This document shows, one piece after another, positions 16,602 to 24,243 of a DNA stretch of 64,000 nt. This DNA is from Salinilacustrithrix sp034522155 (GTDB lineage Bacteria; Actinomycetota; Acidimicrobiia; Acidimicrobiales; Salinilacustritrichaceae). The notes beneath the pieces were generated by a model, which was not told the DNA's origin, ran no database searches, and worked only from the letters and a program-made list of their open reading frames with translations. Made by a program: the position numbers and the translations under genes. The stretch spans positions 124,001 through 188,000 of the forward strand of contig JAXHLP010000006.1 of the NCBI GenBank assembly GCA_034522155.1. The letters run 5' to 3'. Position 1 is the first letter of the stretch; each line of letters opens with the position of its first letter.

Positions 16602-17138
16602 CTACGCGGCAAGCGTCTCCAGGACGCTGTCGAGCGGCGCGTGGTCGGCGGAGTGGCGGTCGATGTGCGCGTAGCGCACCGTCGAGCCCGGGCCGATGAC
16701 GAACGTGGCGCCGAGTTGTGTCACGCGCTGGCCGCTGCGGTGGATCCGGAATCCGGCGCGGCGAGCCCTCACACCGCCTGGCCAAGACCGCGGGTCGAAC
16801 AACAGCTGGAGGAACGGGATGGTGCGCGCGGATACCGCCTGGGCGGCGGCACTGTCGTCGTCCACGAGGACAGGGAACGGGATGGCCTCGTCGGTGACGA
16901 ACGCCTTGGCGTACCGCCTGTCACCTGTCCCGATCGCGATGACGTCGGCGCCCAGCGCCTGGATCTGTTCGTAGTGCTCGCGCAACTGCGCGGCGTGCTC
17001 TCGGCAGAGGAGACAGCCGAAGTGGCGCAGGAAGACCAGGATCACCGGCCGCTGTTCCCAGTGGTCGCCGACCCGGTGCTGGGCGCCGTCGGCGCCGGTC
17101 AGCACGAGCGGCCCCAAGCGCGCCACATCCATCGTCAT
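16602..17138 (-). CDS. Peroxiredoxin-like protein (AhpC/TSA-related, PRXL2 type)
   Basis: 178 residues from ATG 17138 with GAGAGGAAGC upstream. A thioredoxin fold is indicated by PVILVFLRHFGCLLCREHAAQL with a C42-x2-C45 pair, then ADVIAIGTGD and TIPFLQLLFDP. The FLRHFGCxxCREH signature is that of the PRXL2 / AhpC-TSA-like family, thiol proteins related to peroxiredoxins with uncertain physiological substrates. The start overlaps the stop of the SDR gene by 4 nt. The C-terminal part (ATFVIGPGSTVRYAHIDRHSADHAP) matches related bacterial proteins. It is the last gene of the three-gene operon. Confidence 0.85.
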   Translation of the reverse strand: MTMDVARLGPLVLTGADGAQHRVGDHWEQRPVILVFLRHFGCLLCREHAAQLREHYEQIQALGADVIAIGTGDRRYAKAFVTDEAIPFPVLVDDDSAAAQAVSARTIPFLQLLFDPRSWPGGVRARRAGFRIHRSGQRVTQLGATFVIGPGSTVRYAHIDRHSADHAPLDSVLETLAA

Positions 17139-17968
17139 GCTTCCTCTCGTTGTGACGCCGGTGAACCCGGCGATGGCTCGAGCGGTGGTACCGGCACGGT
17201 GATGGCGGGCGCCTCGGTGCCGCCGTCGACCTCGAACACCTTTCCGGTGACCCACGACGACGCGTCCGACACGAGGTACAGCACGGCACAGGCGATGTCC
17301 TCGGGCTCGCCGGGCCGGTTCATCGGCGTGTTCGCCAGGAACTGCTCCCGCAGGCCGTGATCGGTCAGCACGATCTCGAGCGAACGGGTCGCGACACCGC
17401 CGACGTCGACGGCGTTGACCCGCACCCGGGGCGCGATCTCGGGGGCGATGTTTCGGGTGAGGCGGTCGAGGGCTGCCTTCGCTGCTCCGTAGGCGACGAA
17501 GGAAGTCTGCGTCATGCTGGCTGACCGGGACGAGATGTTGACCACCGCGCCCCGCCCGACGGTGTCGACCATCTGCCGTGCTGCAAGTCTCGTCAATAGC
17601 AGCGGCGCCGTAGCGTTGAAGTGGAAGGCGGTGGCCATGAACGTCTCGTCGGTGTCCATCGCCGGTCGCGGCATCGTCCCACCGGCGTTGTTCACGAGGA
17701 CGTCGAGCCGGCCGAGCTCCTGATCAGCTGTGTCCACGAGTGCCTCGAGCGCGGCGGGGTCCATGACGTCGGTCGGGACGACCAGCGCTCGACGCCCGGT
17801 GCGCTCGACCTCCTCGGCGACGGTGTCGAGGTCCGACTTCGTCCGAGCGGCGAGCACGACGTCGGCGCCGGCCTCGGCCAGCCCGATGGCGATGCCTCGT
17901 CCGATGCCCTGTCCGGCGCCGGTGACGATGGCGACGCGGTCGTCGAGCCGGAAGCTGTCAAGGATCAC
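17135..17968 (-). CDS. Short-chain dehydrogenase/reductase
   Basis: 277 residues from a GTG at 17968 (VILDSFRLDD). TGAGQGIGRG, NNAGG, NISSRSASM with the catalytic serine and AYGAAKAAL with Tyr and Lys make a complete classical SDR. A proline-rich tail (PVPPLEPSPGSP) extends past the usual DGGTE end. The start lies 11 nt inside the end of the DapB-like gene, so the two are translationally coupled. LAARTKSDL after the second strand suggests NADP preference. Position between a DapB-like and a peroxiredoxin-like protein gives no clear substrate. Confidence 0.9.
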   Translation of the reverse strand: MILDSFRLDDRVAIVTGAGQGIGRGIAIGLAEAGADVVLAARTKSDLDTVAEEVERTGRRALVVPTDVMDPAALEALVDTADQELGRLDVLVNNAGGTMPRPAMDTDETFMATAFHFNATAPLLLTRLAARQMVDTVGRGAVVNISSRSASMTQTSFVAYGAAKAALDRLTRNIAPEIAPRVRVNAVDVGGVATRSLEIVLTDHGLREQFLANTPMNRPGEPEDIACAVLYLVSDASSWVTGKVFEVDGGTEAPAITVPVPPLEPSPGSPASQREEA

Positions 17969-19058
17969 GACGGCTCCGATGCAGGTGCGGCGCTGCCCGG
18001 CCGGCGTAGGCTGGCAGGTCGAGGTAGGTGAGCAGACCGGGCTCGGCCTCGACGACGTAGGGAACGGCATTGACGCAGTGCATGGCGGTCGCCACCACCC
18101 CGGGGTTGCGGCGCAGGCCGGCCTCGATGCTCTCGGGGTGGAGGTTCTTGAACGTGAGCTTCGTGCCTGGATCGCCGGTGACCTCGACCTCGAACCGTTC
18201 GCCCTCGGGACCGAACTGCCACGGTGGGTCGAGGTTCTCGTCCCCCATGAGCCAGTTGACCGCCGCGGTGACCACCGGTTCGCCGTCGACGAGCCCATCC
18301 CAGCGGAATCGCTGGGCGGCCACGAGGCCGGGCTCGATGACGCCGATCGGTGAGTCGATCGGTTCGGTCGCGACAGCGACCTCGTGCGTGGTGCGCAGTT
18401 CTGGGTCGAGATCGAACCCGAGCTCCTCGGCCACCATCCACACCGACTGGCCGAAGCCGGAGCCGAGCGCGGCGGTCATGATGCTCGTCTTGGCCTGCTC
18501 CGGCGTCGCGCCGAACAGCATCCAGTCACGGATCACGTCGGGCGCGCCGTAGGTCCGGATGTCGGAGAACTCCTCTGCTCGCACCCGGGTGACGGAGCCG
18601 GACAGCGCCGAGATGACCAGGGGGAAGCGCTCGGTGATGCCTCCCGGATGGATGCCGGTGCCGTGGAGCGTCACCCCCGACGATCGGCACACCTCGTCCG
18701 CCCGCTCGCGCTCGTCCTGCGCGGGGAAGAACCAACCCAACGGCGTCACCACGTTGCACCCGGATCGGAGGATGTGATCGACGACTGCGGGGTCGGCCAT
18801 GAGCGGGCTGTAGATCGCGCAGTCGGCATCGATGCCGAGGACGGCGTCCACGTCGCTGGTCGCTCGGACACCGATCGGCTCACCGTCGAGGAGCTCACCG
18901 ACGTCGACACCGTCCTTCGCATCCGAGTGGACCCAGCACCCGACGAGCTCGAGATCGGGATGCTGCAGCACGCCCTCGATCGCAGCCTTCCCGACGCCGC
19001 CGGTGGCCCACTGCACGACCCGGCGGCGCGGACGATCGCGATTGCCGTGGGTGGTCAT
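17958..19058 (-). CDS. Dihydrodipicolinate-reductase-like / amine dehydrogenase-like protein
   Basis: 366 residues from ATG 19058. The N-terminal Rossmann domain reads VVQWATGGVGKAAIEGVLQHP with a DADCAIYSPL strand, as in DapB and 2,4-diaminopentanoate dehydrogenase. The C-terminal half (HGTGIHPGGITERFPL, EEFSDIRTY) matches the actinobacterial family often annotated dihydrodipicolinate reductase, which is not the lysine pathway enzyme. It may reduce or deaminate an unknown substrate. The C-terminus is odd: after PGLLTYLDLPAYAGR it ends AAPHLHRSRRDP instead of the usual short tail, and a second copy of that end lies just upstream (19055-19183). First gene of the operon facing the TetR gene. 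Confidence 0.8.
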   Translation of the reverse strand: MTTHGNRDRPRRRVVQWATGGVGKAAIEGVLQHPDLELVGCWVHSDAKDGVDVGELLDGEPIGVRATSDVDAVLGIDADCAIYSPLMADPAVVDHILRSGCNVVTPLGWFFPAQDERERADEVCRSSGVTLHGTGIHPGGITERFPLVISALSGSVTRVRAEEFSDIRTYGAPDVIRDWMLFGATPEQAKTSIMTAALGSGFGQSVWMVAEELGFDLDPELRTTHEVAVATEPIDSPIGVIEPGLVAAQRFRWDGLVDGEPVVTAAVNWLMGDENLDPPWQFGPEGERFEVEVTGDPGTKLTFKNLHPESIEAGLRRNPGVVATAMHCVNAVPYVVEAEPGLLTYLDLPAYAGRAAPHLHRSRRDP

Positions 19059-19183
19059 CGGACCAGCTCTCGGCCGGTGACGAGCGGGAGGTCGAAGGCC
19101 GTGAGCAGGCCGGGCGGCGCTGCGATGACGGCTGGTACGGCGATGCCGAGGTGGCCGACCAGGCGGGACCAGTCCAGGATCAC
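19055..19183 (-). pseudogene. Remnant of a second DapB-like gene 3' end (or a 42-codon leader ORF)
   Basis: A 42-codon frame opens at GTG 19183 and ends in a TGA that overlaps the next ATG (ATGA). Its second half, AVPAVIAAPPGLLTAFDLP followed by LVTGRELVR, is the usual C-terminal end of the DapB-like family encoded immediately downstream (compare AVPYVVEAEPGLLTYLDLP there). The simplest reading is a leftover of a tandem paralogue lost by deletion. Because it is perfectly coupled to the intact gene it might still be translated. Confidence 0.4.
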
Positions 19184-19215
19184 GGAGCCGATCGTAAGCG
19201 ACAAGACTTAGATAT

Positions 19216-19233
19216 TCAAGCGAAGGTGCTTGA
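19216..19233. promoter_or_regulatory. Inverted repeat, probable TetR operator
   Basis: TCAAGC-GAAGGT-GCTTGA, a perfect 6-bp dyad with a 6-nt spacer, in the 66-nt gap between the DapB-like operon and the TetR gene. CTTAGATATTCAAG just to the left is itself partly palindromic. Position fits autoregulation and control of the divergent operon. Confidence 0.5.
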
Positions 19234-19249
19234 CGTATCGTGGGTGCTC

Positions 19250-19876
19250 ATGGTGACGACCGGCGCTCGGGAGCGCATCCTGCTGGCGGCAGAACGGCTC
19301 ATCGCCGAGCGCGGCCCCGAGGTGCCGCTGCGCGACGTCGCCGTCGCCGCCGGACAACGGAACAACTCCGCGGTGCAGTACTACTTCGGTTCCCGCGACG
19401 GGCTGATCGACGCCGTGGTCGAGCACCGCATGCCGGCGCTCGAGGAGCGTCGGTTGGAGCTGCTCGCCGAGCACGAGGCCATCGGCGATGCCGACGATCC
19501 GCGCGTCCTGGTCGAGCTCCTGGCCCGTCCGATGTTGGAGGCCGGGGAACGAGGCGGGGTCACGCACCTCAACCGGTTCCTGGACCAGGTGCGAAATCAT
19601 CCGGCGGTCCACGACGGGGCCCGACTGGCGAACGAGAACCGCACCTTTGTGCGACTCGTCTTGACCAGGCTCGACCGCGCCCTCGGGTCGATCCCAGACC
19701 GCACCCGAAACCGCCGCGTCCGGTGGATGTCGACGGCGCTCCTCGCGCTCCTGGCCGACTACGAGCGAGCTGTCGAGGTGGGACAGATCAAGGCGGCGGA
19801 CGGGAGCCACATCGACGACCTGCTGGACGTCCTGGTCGGCATCCTCACCGTGGCGCCGACCCGCAACGCGAGATAG
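19250..19876 (+). CDS. TetR-family transcriptional regulator (1)
   Basis: 208 residues from ATG 19250; the frame is open upstream, but this ATG starts right at the DNA-binding domain. The helix-turn-helix reads VPLRDVAVAAGQRNNSAVQY and then YFGSRDGLIDAVVEHR, a good TetR fold (residues about 5-50). The ligand-binding half contains HLNRFLDQVRNHP and a WMSTALLALLADYERA helix. It faces the DapB-like / SDR / peroxiredoxin-like operon across a 66-nt promoter region with a perfect dyad, so it most likely represses that operon. The inducer is unknown. Confidence 0.88.
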   Translation: MVTTGARERILLAAERLIAERGPEVPLRDVAVAAGQRNNSAVQYYFGSRDGLIDAVVEHRMPALEERRLELLAEHEAIGDADDPRVLVELLARPMLEAGERGGVTHLNRFLDQVRNHPAVHDGARLANENRTFVRLVLTRLDRALGSIPDRTRNRRVRWMSTALLALLADYERAVEVGQIKAADGSHIDDLLDVLVGILTVAPTRNAR

Positions 19877-20250
19877 TCGTCGTGGGCCGTTCCTGTTCCT
19901 CGAGGCGTCGGCCCTCGACTCAGCCATCGAGTTGGAGGCGGGGTTCCCGCCGCTCGCCCCGGCGGCGCCGTGGAGGCTCGAGCCGTCAGTTTCATCCATC
20001 GTCGAAAGCGGTGACCGATGCGAGGACGAAGCCGGGGCAACTCGTCTCGCTCGGAATGATCACGCCCCCTCTCTCGAGCATCGCGGCCTATCGGCGCGAT
20101 TTGGGATGGTCGACGGCGGCGTTCCGGGACTGTCCGGTTGTCGAATCGGAACGCAGCCAACGCAAGACCGGCCGCCACGACGAGAGCGCCGATGGTGACG
20201 ATGAAGGATCTTGCCCCAACAACACCGAGGTCCTGGTCACCGATCGTCAT
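19759..20250 (-). CDS. Doubtful ORF with one membrane segment
   Basis: A frame of 163 codons from ATG 20250. Residues 14-34 (RSFIVTIGALVVAAGLALAA) look like a signal anchor, followed by an arginine-rich stretch without clear structure. The 3' part overlaps the end of the TetR gene by 118 nt, and no ribosome site is visible. The start lies 14 nt from a 20-bp near-palindrome at the second TetR gene, so it could be a divergent target gene, possibly decayed at its 3' end. The stretch 19877-20263 otherwise holds nothing I can identify. Confidence 0.2.
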   Translation of the reverse strand: MTIGDQDLGVVGARSFIVTIGALVVAAGLALAAFRFDNRTVPERRRRPSQIAPIGRDARERGRDHSERDELPRLRPRIGHRFRRWMKLTARASTAPPGRAAGTPPPTRWLSRGPTPRGTGTAHDDYLALRVGATVRMPTRTSSRSSMWLPSAALICPTSTARS

Positions 20251-20263
20251 GCACGAAACCGGA

Positions 20264-20283
20264 TCATACATACGTATGAATGA
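20264..20283. promoter_or_regulatory. 20-bp near-perfect palindrome over the TetR(2) start codon
   Basis: TCATACATAC and GTATGAATGA form an inverted repeat with nine of ten base pairs matched and no spacer; the central CATACGTATG is perfect and includes the ATG start of the regulator. A TetR dimer bound here would block its own expression. Confidence 0.6.
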
Positions 20284-20866
20284 CACCCGGGACCGACTGC
20301 TCGCCGCCACACGACGGTGCATCGCCGCCAATGGTCTCGTCGGGACGACGTCGCGGGACATCGCGTCGACGGCGAACGCCAATCTCGCCGCGATCACCTA
20401 CCACTTCGGATCGAAGGACGAGCTCGTCGCGCAAGCGCTTCTGGACGGGCTCCGCGAGTGGCTCGCACCCGCTCTCGACGTGCTCACCAGCGACGAAGAC
20501 CCGCCGACTCGCGCCACCCTGGTGATTCAGGCCCTCCTCTCATCCTTCGAAGATCAGCGACAAGACGCCTCCGGCTACCTGCAGGCACTGGTTGAAGCTC
20601 CCCGAATCGAACCGCTGCACACCGGGCTCATCCAGCTCTGGTCGGATCTCCGATCACTCCTGGCCGCCCAGGTCCGCGAGATGCAACAGTCCGGTGAACT
20701 GGACGTCTGGATCGAGCCTGAAGCCATGGCCGGGGTGATCGTGGCGATCGCGAATGGACTCGTCCTCCAAGTCACCGTCGACCCAGACGGGCCGTCACTC
20801 ACCGACATGGCCGCCCAGTTCGGATCGCTACTCCTGAACGCTCGATCACGCAGTCGCACGGAATGA
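20276..20866 (+). CDS. TetR-family transcriptional regulator (2)
   Basis: 196 residues from ATG 20276. The HTH reads GTTSRDIASTANANLAAITY followed by HFGSKDELVAQALLDGLREW (residues about 20-60). The C-terminal domain (WIEPEAMAGVIVAIANGLVL) resembles the YfiR/BetI-like ligand-binding fold. The start codon is part of a 20-bp near-palindrome, which indicates strong autoregulation. Its target is not obvious: the only divergent ORF is doubtful, and the downstream 400 nt carry no clear gene. It may act elsewhere or be the survivor of a lost cassette. Confidence 0.85.
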   Translation: MNDTRDRLLAATRRCIAANGLVGTTSRDIASTANANLAAITYHFGSKDELVAQALLDGLREWLAPALDVLTSDEDPPTRATLVIQALLSSFEDQRQDASGYLQALVEAPRIEPLHTGLIQLWSDLRSLLAAQVREMQQSGELDVWIEPEAMAGVIVAIANGLVLQVTVDPDGPSLTDMAAQFGSLLLNARSRSRTE

Positions 20867-21272
20867 CCTTGGCCGACCCTCGGCCCGCCGCCCGGAGCCT
20901 GTCTTCAAGTGTCGGTGTGGGACACCAGGTGTCGATCGCCCCGAACGTCGGTGCTCGACACCGGTCGGTGGCGCCTGGCGGCGCGCGTCGACCTCACTGC
21001 TCACATCTCGGGGGTCGACGGGTTGCGCTTCGAGAGCCACGCCCTCATCCTTCCAGCTCGCTCTCAAGGCGCGGATACGTGTCAGTAGGCGCGGCGCCCG
21101 TGAGGAGACCTGCGACATCACGCGCGCCACCGGCGCGTCCCAGGTCGCCGAAGCCCGTGTCATCTACGTGCCGCTCAGGACGGGTGCGTCATCACAACGC
21201 TCGATGCGCCCTCCCGCCCCGAAGATCTGTTCTTCGTTGCCAACGCCCCGCGCGAGCCGGCACTCGGCGCGG
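20867..21272. other. No recognisable intact gene; traces of decayed coding sequence
   Basis: No frame with a plausible start covers this stretch. Short protein-like traces appear in changing frames on the plus strand, for example TCDITRATGASQVAEARVIY near 21110-21175 and DGCVITTLDAPSRPEDLFFV near 21180-21245, as expected for a gene broken by frameshifts. I cannot name the family. Confidence 0.35.
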
Positions 21273-21440
21273 CTAGGAGGTCGAGGCGCGGTACTTCTCG
21301 ATCGCGGATTCCGGCACGTGGGCGATGCCGTCCCGTATGACGTATTCGATCTCACGGGTGTGGATCAGTGCCAAGAGCTGCTTCGTGGAGATGCCGAGGC
21401 GTCGCGCGGCCTCGGAGGCTCGCAAGGCGGTGTCATTCAT
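21273..21440 (-). CDS. Excisionase-type helix-turn-helix protein
   Basis: 55 residues from ATG 21440, preceded by a perfect GGAGG at ideal spacing. Nearly the whole protein is one winged HTH domain of the excisionase / MerR-like HTH_17 type: ALRASEAARRLGISTKQLLA, then EIEYVIRDGIAHVPESAIEKY. Such proteins direct phage recombination or act as small DNA-binding partners in toxin-antitoxin and other micro-operons. No integrase or attachment site is near. It overlaps the end of the upstream 65-residue gene by 8 nt, so both are made together. Confidence 0.8.
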   Translation of the reverse strand: MNDTALRASEAARRLGISTKQLLALIHTREIEYVIRDGIAHVPESAIEKYRASTS

Positions 21441-21630
21441 CGGGACCTCCGAAGGGATCGTCGAAACCAAGCCTACGACTGATGAGACGGATCTGGTCCT
21501 CGATGGGAAGGACCCCGGCGAGGTGGCCGCCATCGATCATGTGATCACGGGCGTCCTCGAGAGCGGCGAGAAGCTCGAGCGCCTCATCGAGGCTGAGCAC
21601 CACGTCGTCCGGCGGCTCGGGTGCGGGCAT
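21433..21630 (-). CDS. Small acidic protein of unknown function, partner of the HTH protein
   Basis: 65 residues from ATG 21630. The product is acidic and mostly helical (SLDEALELLAALEDARDHMI, then LPIEDQIRLISRRLGFDDP), without cysteines or membrane segments. I do not recognise the family. The stop codon overlaps the start of the HTH gene by 8 nt. A two-gene unit of one small helical protein plus one HTH protein recalls antitoxin-type cassettes, but neither product resembles a known toxin. Confidence 0.65.
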   Translation of the reverse strand: MPAPEPPDDVVLSLDEALELLAALEDARDHMIDGGHLAGVLPIEDQIRLISRRLGFDDPFGGPDE

Positions 21631-21780
21631 GCGCCCGATCGTACGGATGGGCTACGACGCTCCATCTCGATGGTCTCGTGGCGCCACGTTTTCGCCACTT
21701 CTCGATCGACTACCGCACCGACCGTCCAGCTATCCGTTGACCGAGGCGCGTGTAGCCAGTCGGTGCGGCGGGCCCCACTC

Positions 21781-21855
21781 GCTCTGGACCCTCCATTCGG
21801 TGCCATGTGACCGATCTGAGGGTCCAGAACTCTGACCGCACCTGCTCTGGACCCC
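21781..21855. repeat. Intergenic palindromic repeat, family A, copy A2
   Basis: CTGGACCCTC (21784-21793) and GAGGGTCCAG (21818-21827) form a perfect 10-bp inverted repeat; a third arm GCTCTGGACCCC follows at 21844. About 80% identical, without gaps over roughly 75 nt, to the copy at 40085-40160. Confidence 0.65.
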
Positions 21856-22130
21856 TGAAGAGGACGCCTGATGTCGGCCGCTCCGAATGCGTCGCAGCGA
21901 GCCATCGTGAGCGTCCCCATCGGCGCGCATCCAGGGATGGCGGAGGCCGTGGTTCTGGGGCAGGCTGACCGCCCGTACCGCGTCTCGGAGCCGGCGTTTC
22001 GTGGCTGAACCCCCGTACCTCACATCCTCAGTGTCCCGCCCTCTCCGTGTCAGGTAGGACCTCAGGGCCCGAGCTCGACACCGAGTGCCCTGGTATCCTC
22101 GACCCAGCGCTGATCATCGAGGAGGTGGAG
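21856..22130. other. Gap with no identifiable gene; leader of the hydrolase gene
   Basis: No convincing frame on either strand. Its last part carries TATCCT (22094-22099), a possible -10 box, and GGAGGTGGAG before the hydrolase start. The stretch 21631-21780 to the left likewise shows no gene. Confidence 0.4.
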
Positions 22131-23039
22131 ATGGGCACCACTGCGCGTCCCCACGCGGCCGGCCACATCGAGCGCGCGACCGCCGAGCTGCATGGCCGCA
22201 CGATCAGCTACGCCATCGTCCGCCACGCCGATCCCGACGCTCCCGTCGTGCTCCTGGTGCACGGGATGGCTGGCAGCTCTGACATGTGGGTCGACTCGAT
22301 GCGCTTCCTCGGCGCGCGCTGCACGGTCGTCGCGCCTGACCTGTTGGGCCACGGCGAGAGCGCGAAGTTTCGGGGCGACTACTCGCTCGGCAACCAGGCG
22401 TCGCTGCTGCGCGACCTGCTCGCGATGCTCGACCTCGCACCGGCGACCTTCGTGGGGCAGTCGCTCGGCGGTGGCATCGTGATGCAGGCCGCCTATCAGT
22501 TCCCCGAGTGCTGTAACCGCTTGGTGCTCGTCGACGCCGGCGGACTCGGTCGCGACGTGTCGCTGCTCCTGCGCCTCCTCGCGGTCCCAGGGTCAGGCTA
22601 CGTGCTCGCCGCCGCCACCGCCGACCCGGTGCGGGCGGTGCTCGGCGGTGTGCGCGGGTTCGCCCGCCGGATCGGCTTCCGCCTCGGCCCGGAAGAGAGC
22701 CAGATCGCCGCGGCCTACGAGTCGCTCGCCGACGCCAAGGCCCGCAAAGCGTTCCTGTCGACGCTCCGCTCGGTGGTCGACTACGCCGGCCAGCGGATCA
22801 CGGCCACCGACCGCCTCTACCTGGCGGGCGCGATGCCCCTGATGGTCGTGTGGGGCGACCGCGACCGCATCATCCCGATGCACCACGCCACCGAGCTCCT
22901 CGACGTCGTGCCCCACGCCCGCCTCGAGGTGTTCGAGGGAGCCGGCCACTATCCGCAGAACCAGGACCCGCACGGGTTCGCGGAGGTGCTCATCGACTTC
23001 ATCGCCACCACCGAGCCGGCCGAGCTGACCGCCGACTAG
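22131..23039 (+). CDS. Alpha/beta-fold hydrolase
   Basis: 302 residues from ATG 22131 with GGAGGTGGAG directly upstream; the frame is open 84 nt further but without another good start. LLVHGMAGSSDMW provides the oxyanion region, and the triad is Ser111 in GQSLGGG, Asp243 in VVWGDRDR and His273 in GAGHYPQ. The lid region (about residues 140-215) is helical. The family includes meta-cleavage product hydrolases, epoxide and ester hydrolases, and many actinobacterial members are lipid-related. It precedes the exported EEP phosphodiesterase gene by 12 nt, so both may be co-transcribed. Substrate unknown. Confidence 0.9.
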   Translation: MGTTARPHAAGHIERATAELHGRTISYAIVRHADPDAPVVLLVHGMAGSSDMWVDSMRFLGARCTVVAPDLLGHGESAKFRGDYSLGNQASLLRDLLAMLDLAPATFVGQSLGGGIVMQAAYQFPECCNRLVLVDAGGLGRDVSLLLRLLAVPGSGYVLAAATADPVRAVLGGVRGFARRIGFRLGPEESQIAAAYESLADAKARKAFLSTLRSVVDYAGQRITATDRLYLAGAMPLMVVWGDRDRIIPMHHATELLDVVPHARLEVFEGAGHYPQNQDPHGFAEVLIDFIATTEPAELTAD

Positions 23040-23051
23040 AGAGGGGTGCCC

Positions 23052-24011
23052 GTGCGTGCGACGATGGCGGCTCTCGCCGTGGCGATGCTGTTCGGTGCGT
23101 CGTGCGGTGCGGGCGACGATGCCGGTGCCGGCAACGAGACGACGACGACGACCATCCCGGCGTCGGGTGAGTTCACCGCGCTGACCTACAACGTCGCCGG
23201 TCTCCCCGACATCCTGTCGGGATCGAATCCCGAGGCGAACATGCCGCACATCGCGCGGCTGCTCAACGACTACGAGCTGGTGCTGACCCAGGAGGACTGG
23301 CGCACGCCCGATCCCAATCCAATAGCGCCGACGCGCTTCTACCACGAGATCCTCGCGGAGGGATCAGCACACAAGTACCAGTCCGAGTCCGAGCCACAGC
23401 CGCTGGGCAGAGACGCGAGCCGGCCGACCGCGCTGCTGGCCGACGGATTGCACTACTTCAGCGACTTCCCCCTCGGCGATGTCACCCACGTGGCGTGGGA
23501 GAGCTGCTTCGGCGACGCCGAGACCGGCGCCGGCGACTGCCTGGCATTCAAGGGCTTCAGCGTCGTGACGATGACGCTTCCCGGAAGCATCGAAGTCGAC
23601 GTCTACAACCTGCACGGCGAAGCAGGCAGCACCCCCGAAGACCAGACGCTCCAGCACGACGACTTCGAGCAACTCGGCAACTACATCGTCGAAAACAGTG
23701 ATGGCCGGGCCATCATCTTCGGGGGTGACACCAACCTCCACACCGACATCGACCCGGAGGATCCCCAGGACGCCGAAGACAAACAGATCTGGGAGGAGTT
23801 CCTCGGAGTCACCGGTCTCACCGACGTCTGCGACGCAGTCGGCTGTGACGAACCCGGCCGCATCGACAAGTTCGCCTACCGCAGCAACGACGACGTCGTC
23901 CTCGAGGCCACGTCGTGGGAGTTCGAGATCGAGAAGTTCCAGCGTGACGACGGAGAACCACTCAGCGACCACGACGCCCTCGCCGTGACCTTTCGCTGGG
24001 AGACGCGCTGA
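23052..24011 (+). CDS. Exported endonuclease/exonuclease/phosphatase-family phosphodiesterase
   Basis: 319 residues from a GTG at 23052, placed 5 nt after GAGAGGGG; a GTG 6 nt earlier is also possible. The N-terminus (MRATMAALAVAMLFGASC) is a signal peptide with a weak lipobox at Cys18, followed by a Thr-rich linker. The EEP catalytic motifs are all present: TYNVAG, TQEDW, NLHGE, GGDTNLH and a C-terminal SDHDAL. This order matches the Mg-dependent sphingomyelinase / phospholipase C-like branch more than DNA-repair nucleases. It would cleave a phosphodiester outside the membrane. DVCDAVGCDEPGRIDKFAY adds a likely disulfide. Confidence 0.85.
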   Translation: MRATMAALAVAMLFGASCGAGDDAGAGNETTTTTIPASGEFTALTYNVAGLPDILSGSNPEANMPHIARLLNDYELVLTQEDWRTPDPNPIAPTRFYHEILAEGSAHKYQSESEPQPLGRDASRPTALLADGLHYFSDFPLGDVTHVAWESCFGDAETGAGDCLAFKGFSVVTMTLPGSIEVDVYNLHGEAGSTPEDQTLQHDDFEQLGNYIVENSDGRAIIFGGDTNLHTDIDPEDPQDAEDKQIWEEFLGVTGLTDVCDAVGCDEPGRIDKFAYRSNDDVVLEATSWEFEIEKFQRDDGEPLSDHDALAVTFRWETR

Positions 24012-24243
24012 GCGGGTGGCGCAGAACCATCGGCAGCTCGTCGACCACGCAGGGACACCGCTCGCAACGATCACGGCGAAGGAGATCGGGATCCTCCGGA
24101 CCCGAGCCGCGCCGATCGCACCGGTCATGCAGCCCTCCAGGCTGCCGTCGCGAAAGATGAATCTCCCAGCGTCACCGACTGCCCCGGAAGTGCTGTTACA
24201 CGTGTGATCCAGCCGGGTCTGGGTCGGGGTCATGGAACTACGG

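Noticed and set aside
19216..19233. TCAAGC dyad considered as a copy of the GAGAAY motif
   Set aside because: The sequences do not align; it is a separate operator type.
24191..24207. ACACGTGT palindrome before the GNAT remnant considered as an operator
   Set aside because: Too short and unsupported: no intact gene lies next to it and no second copy was seen.
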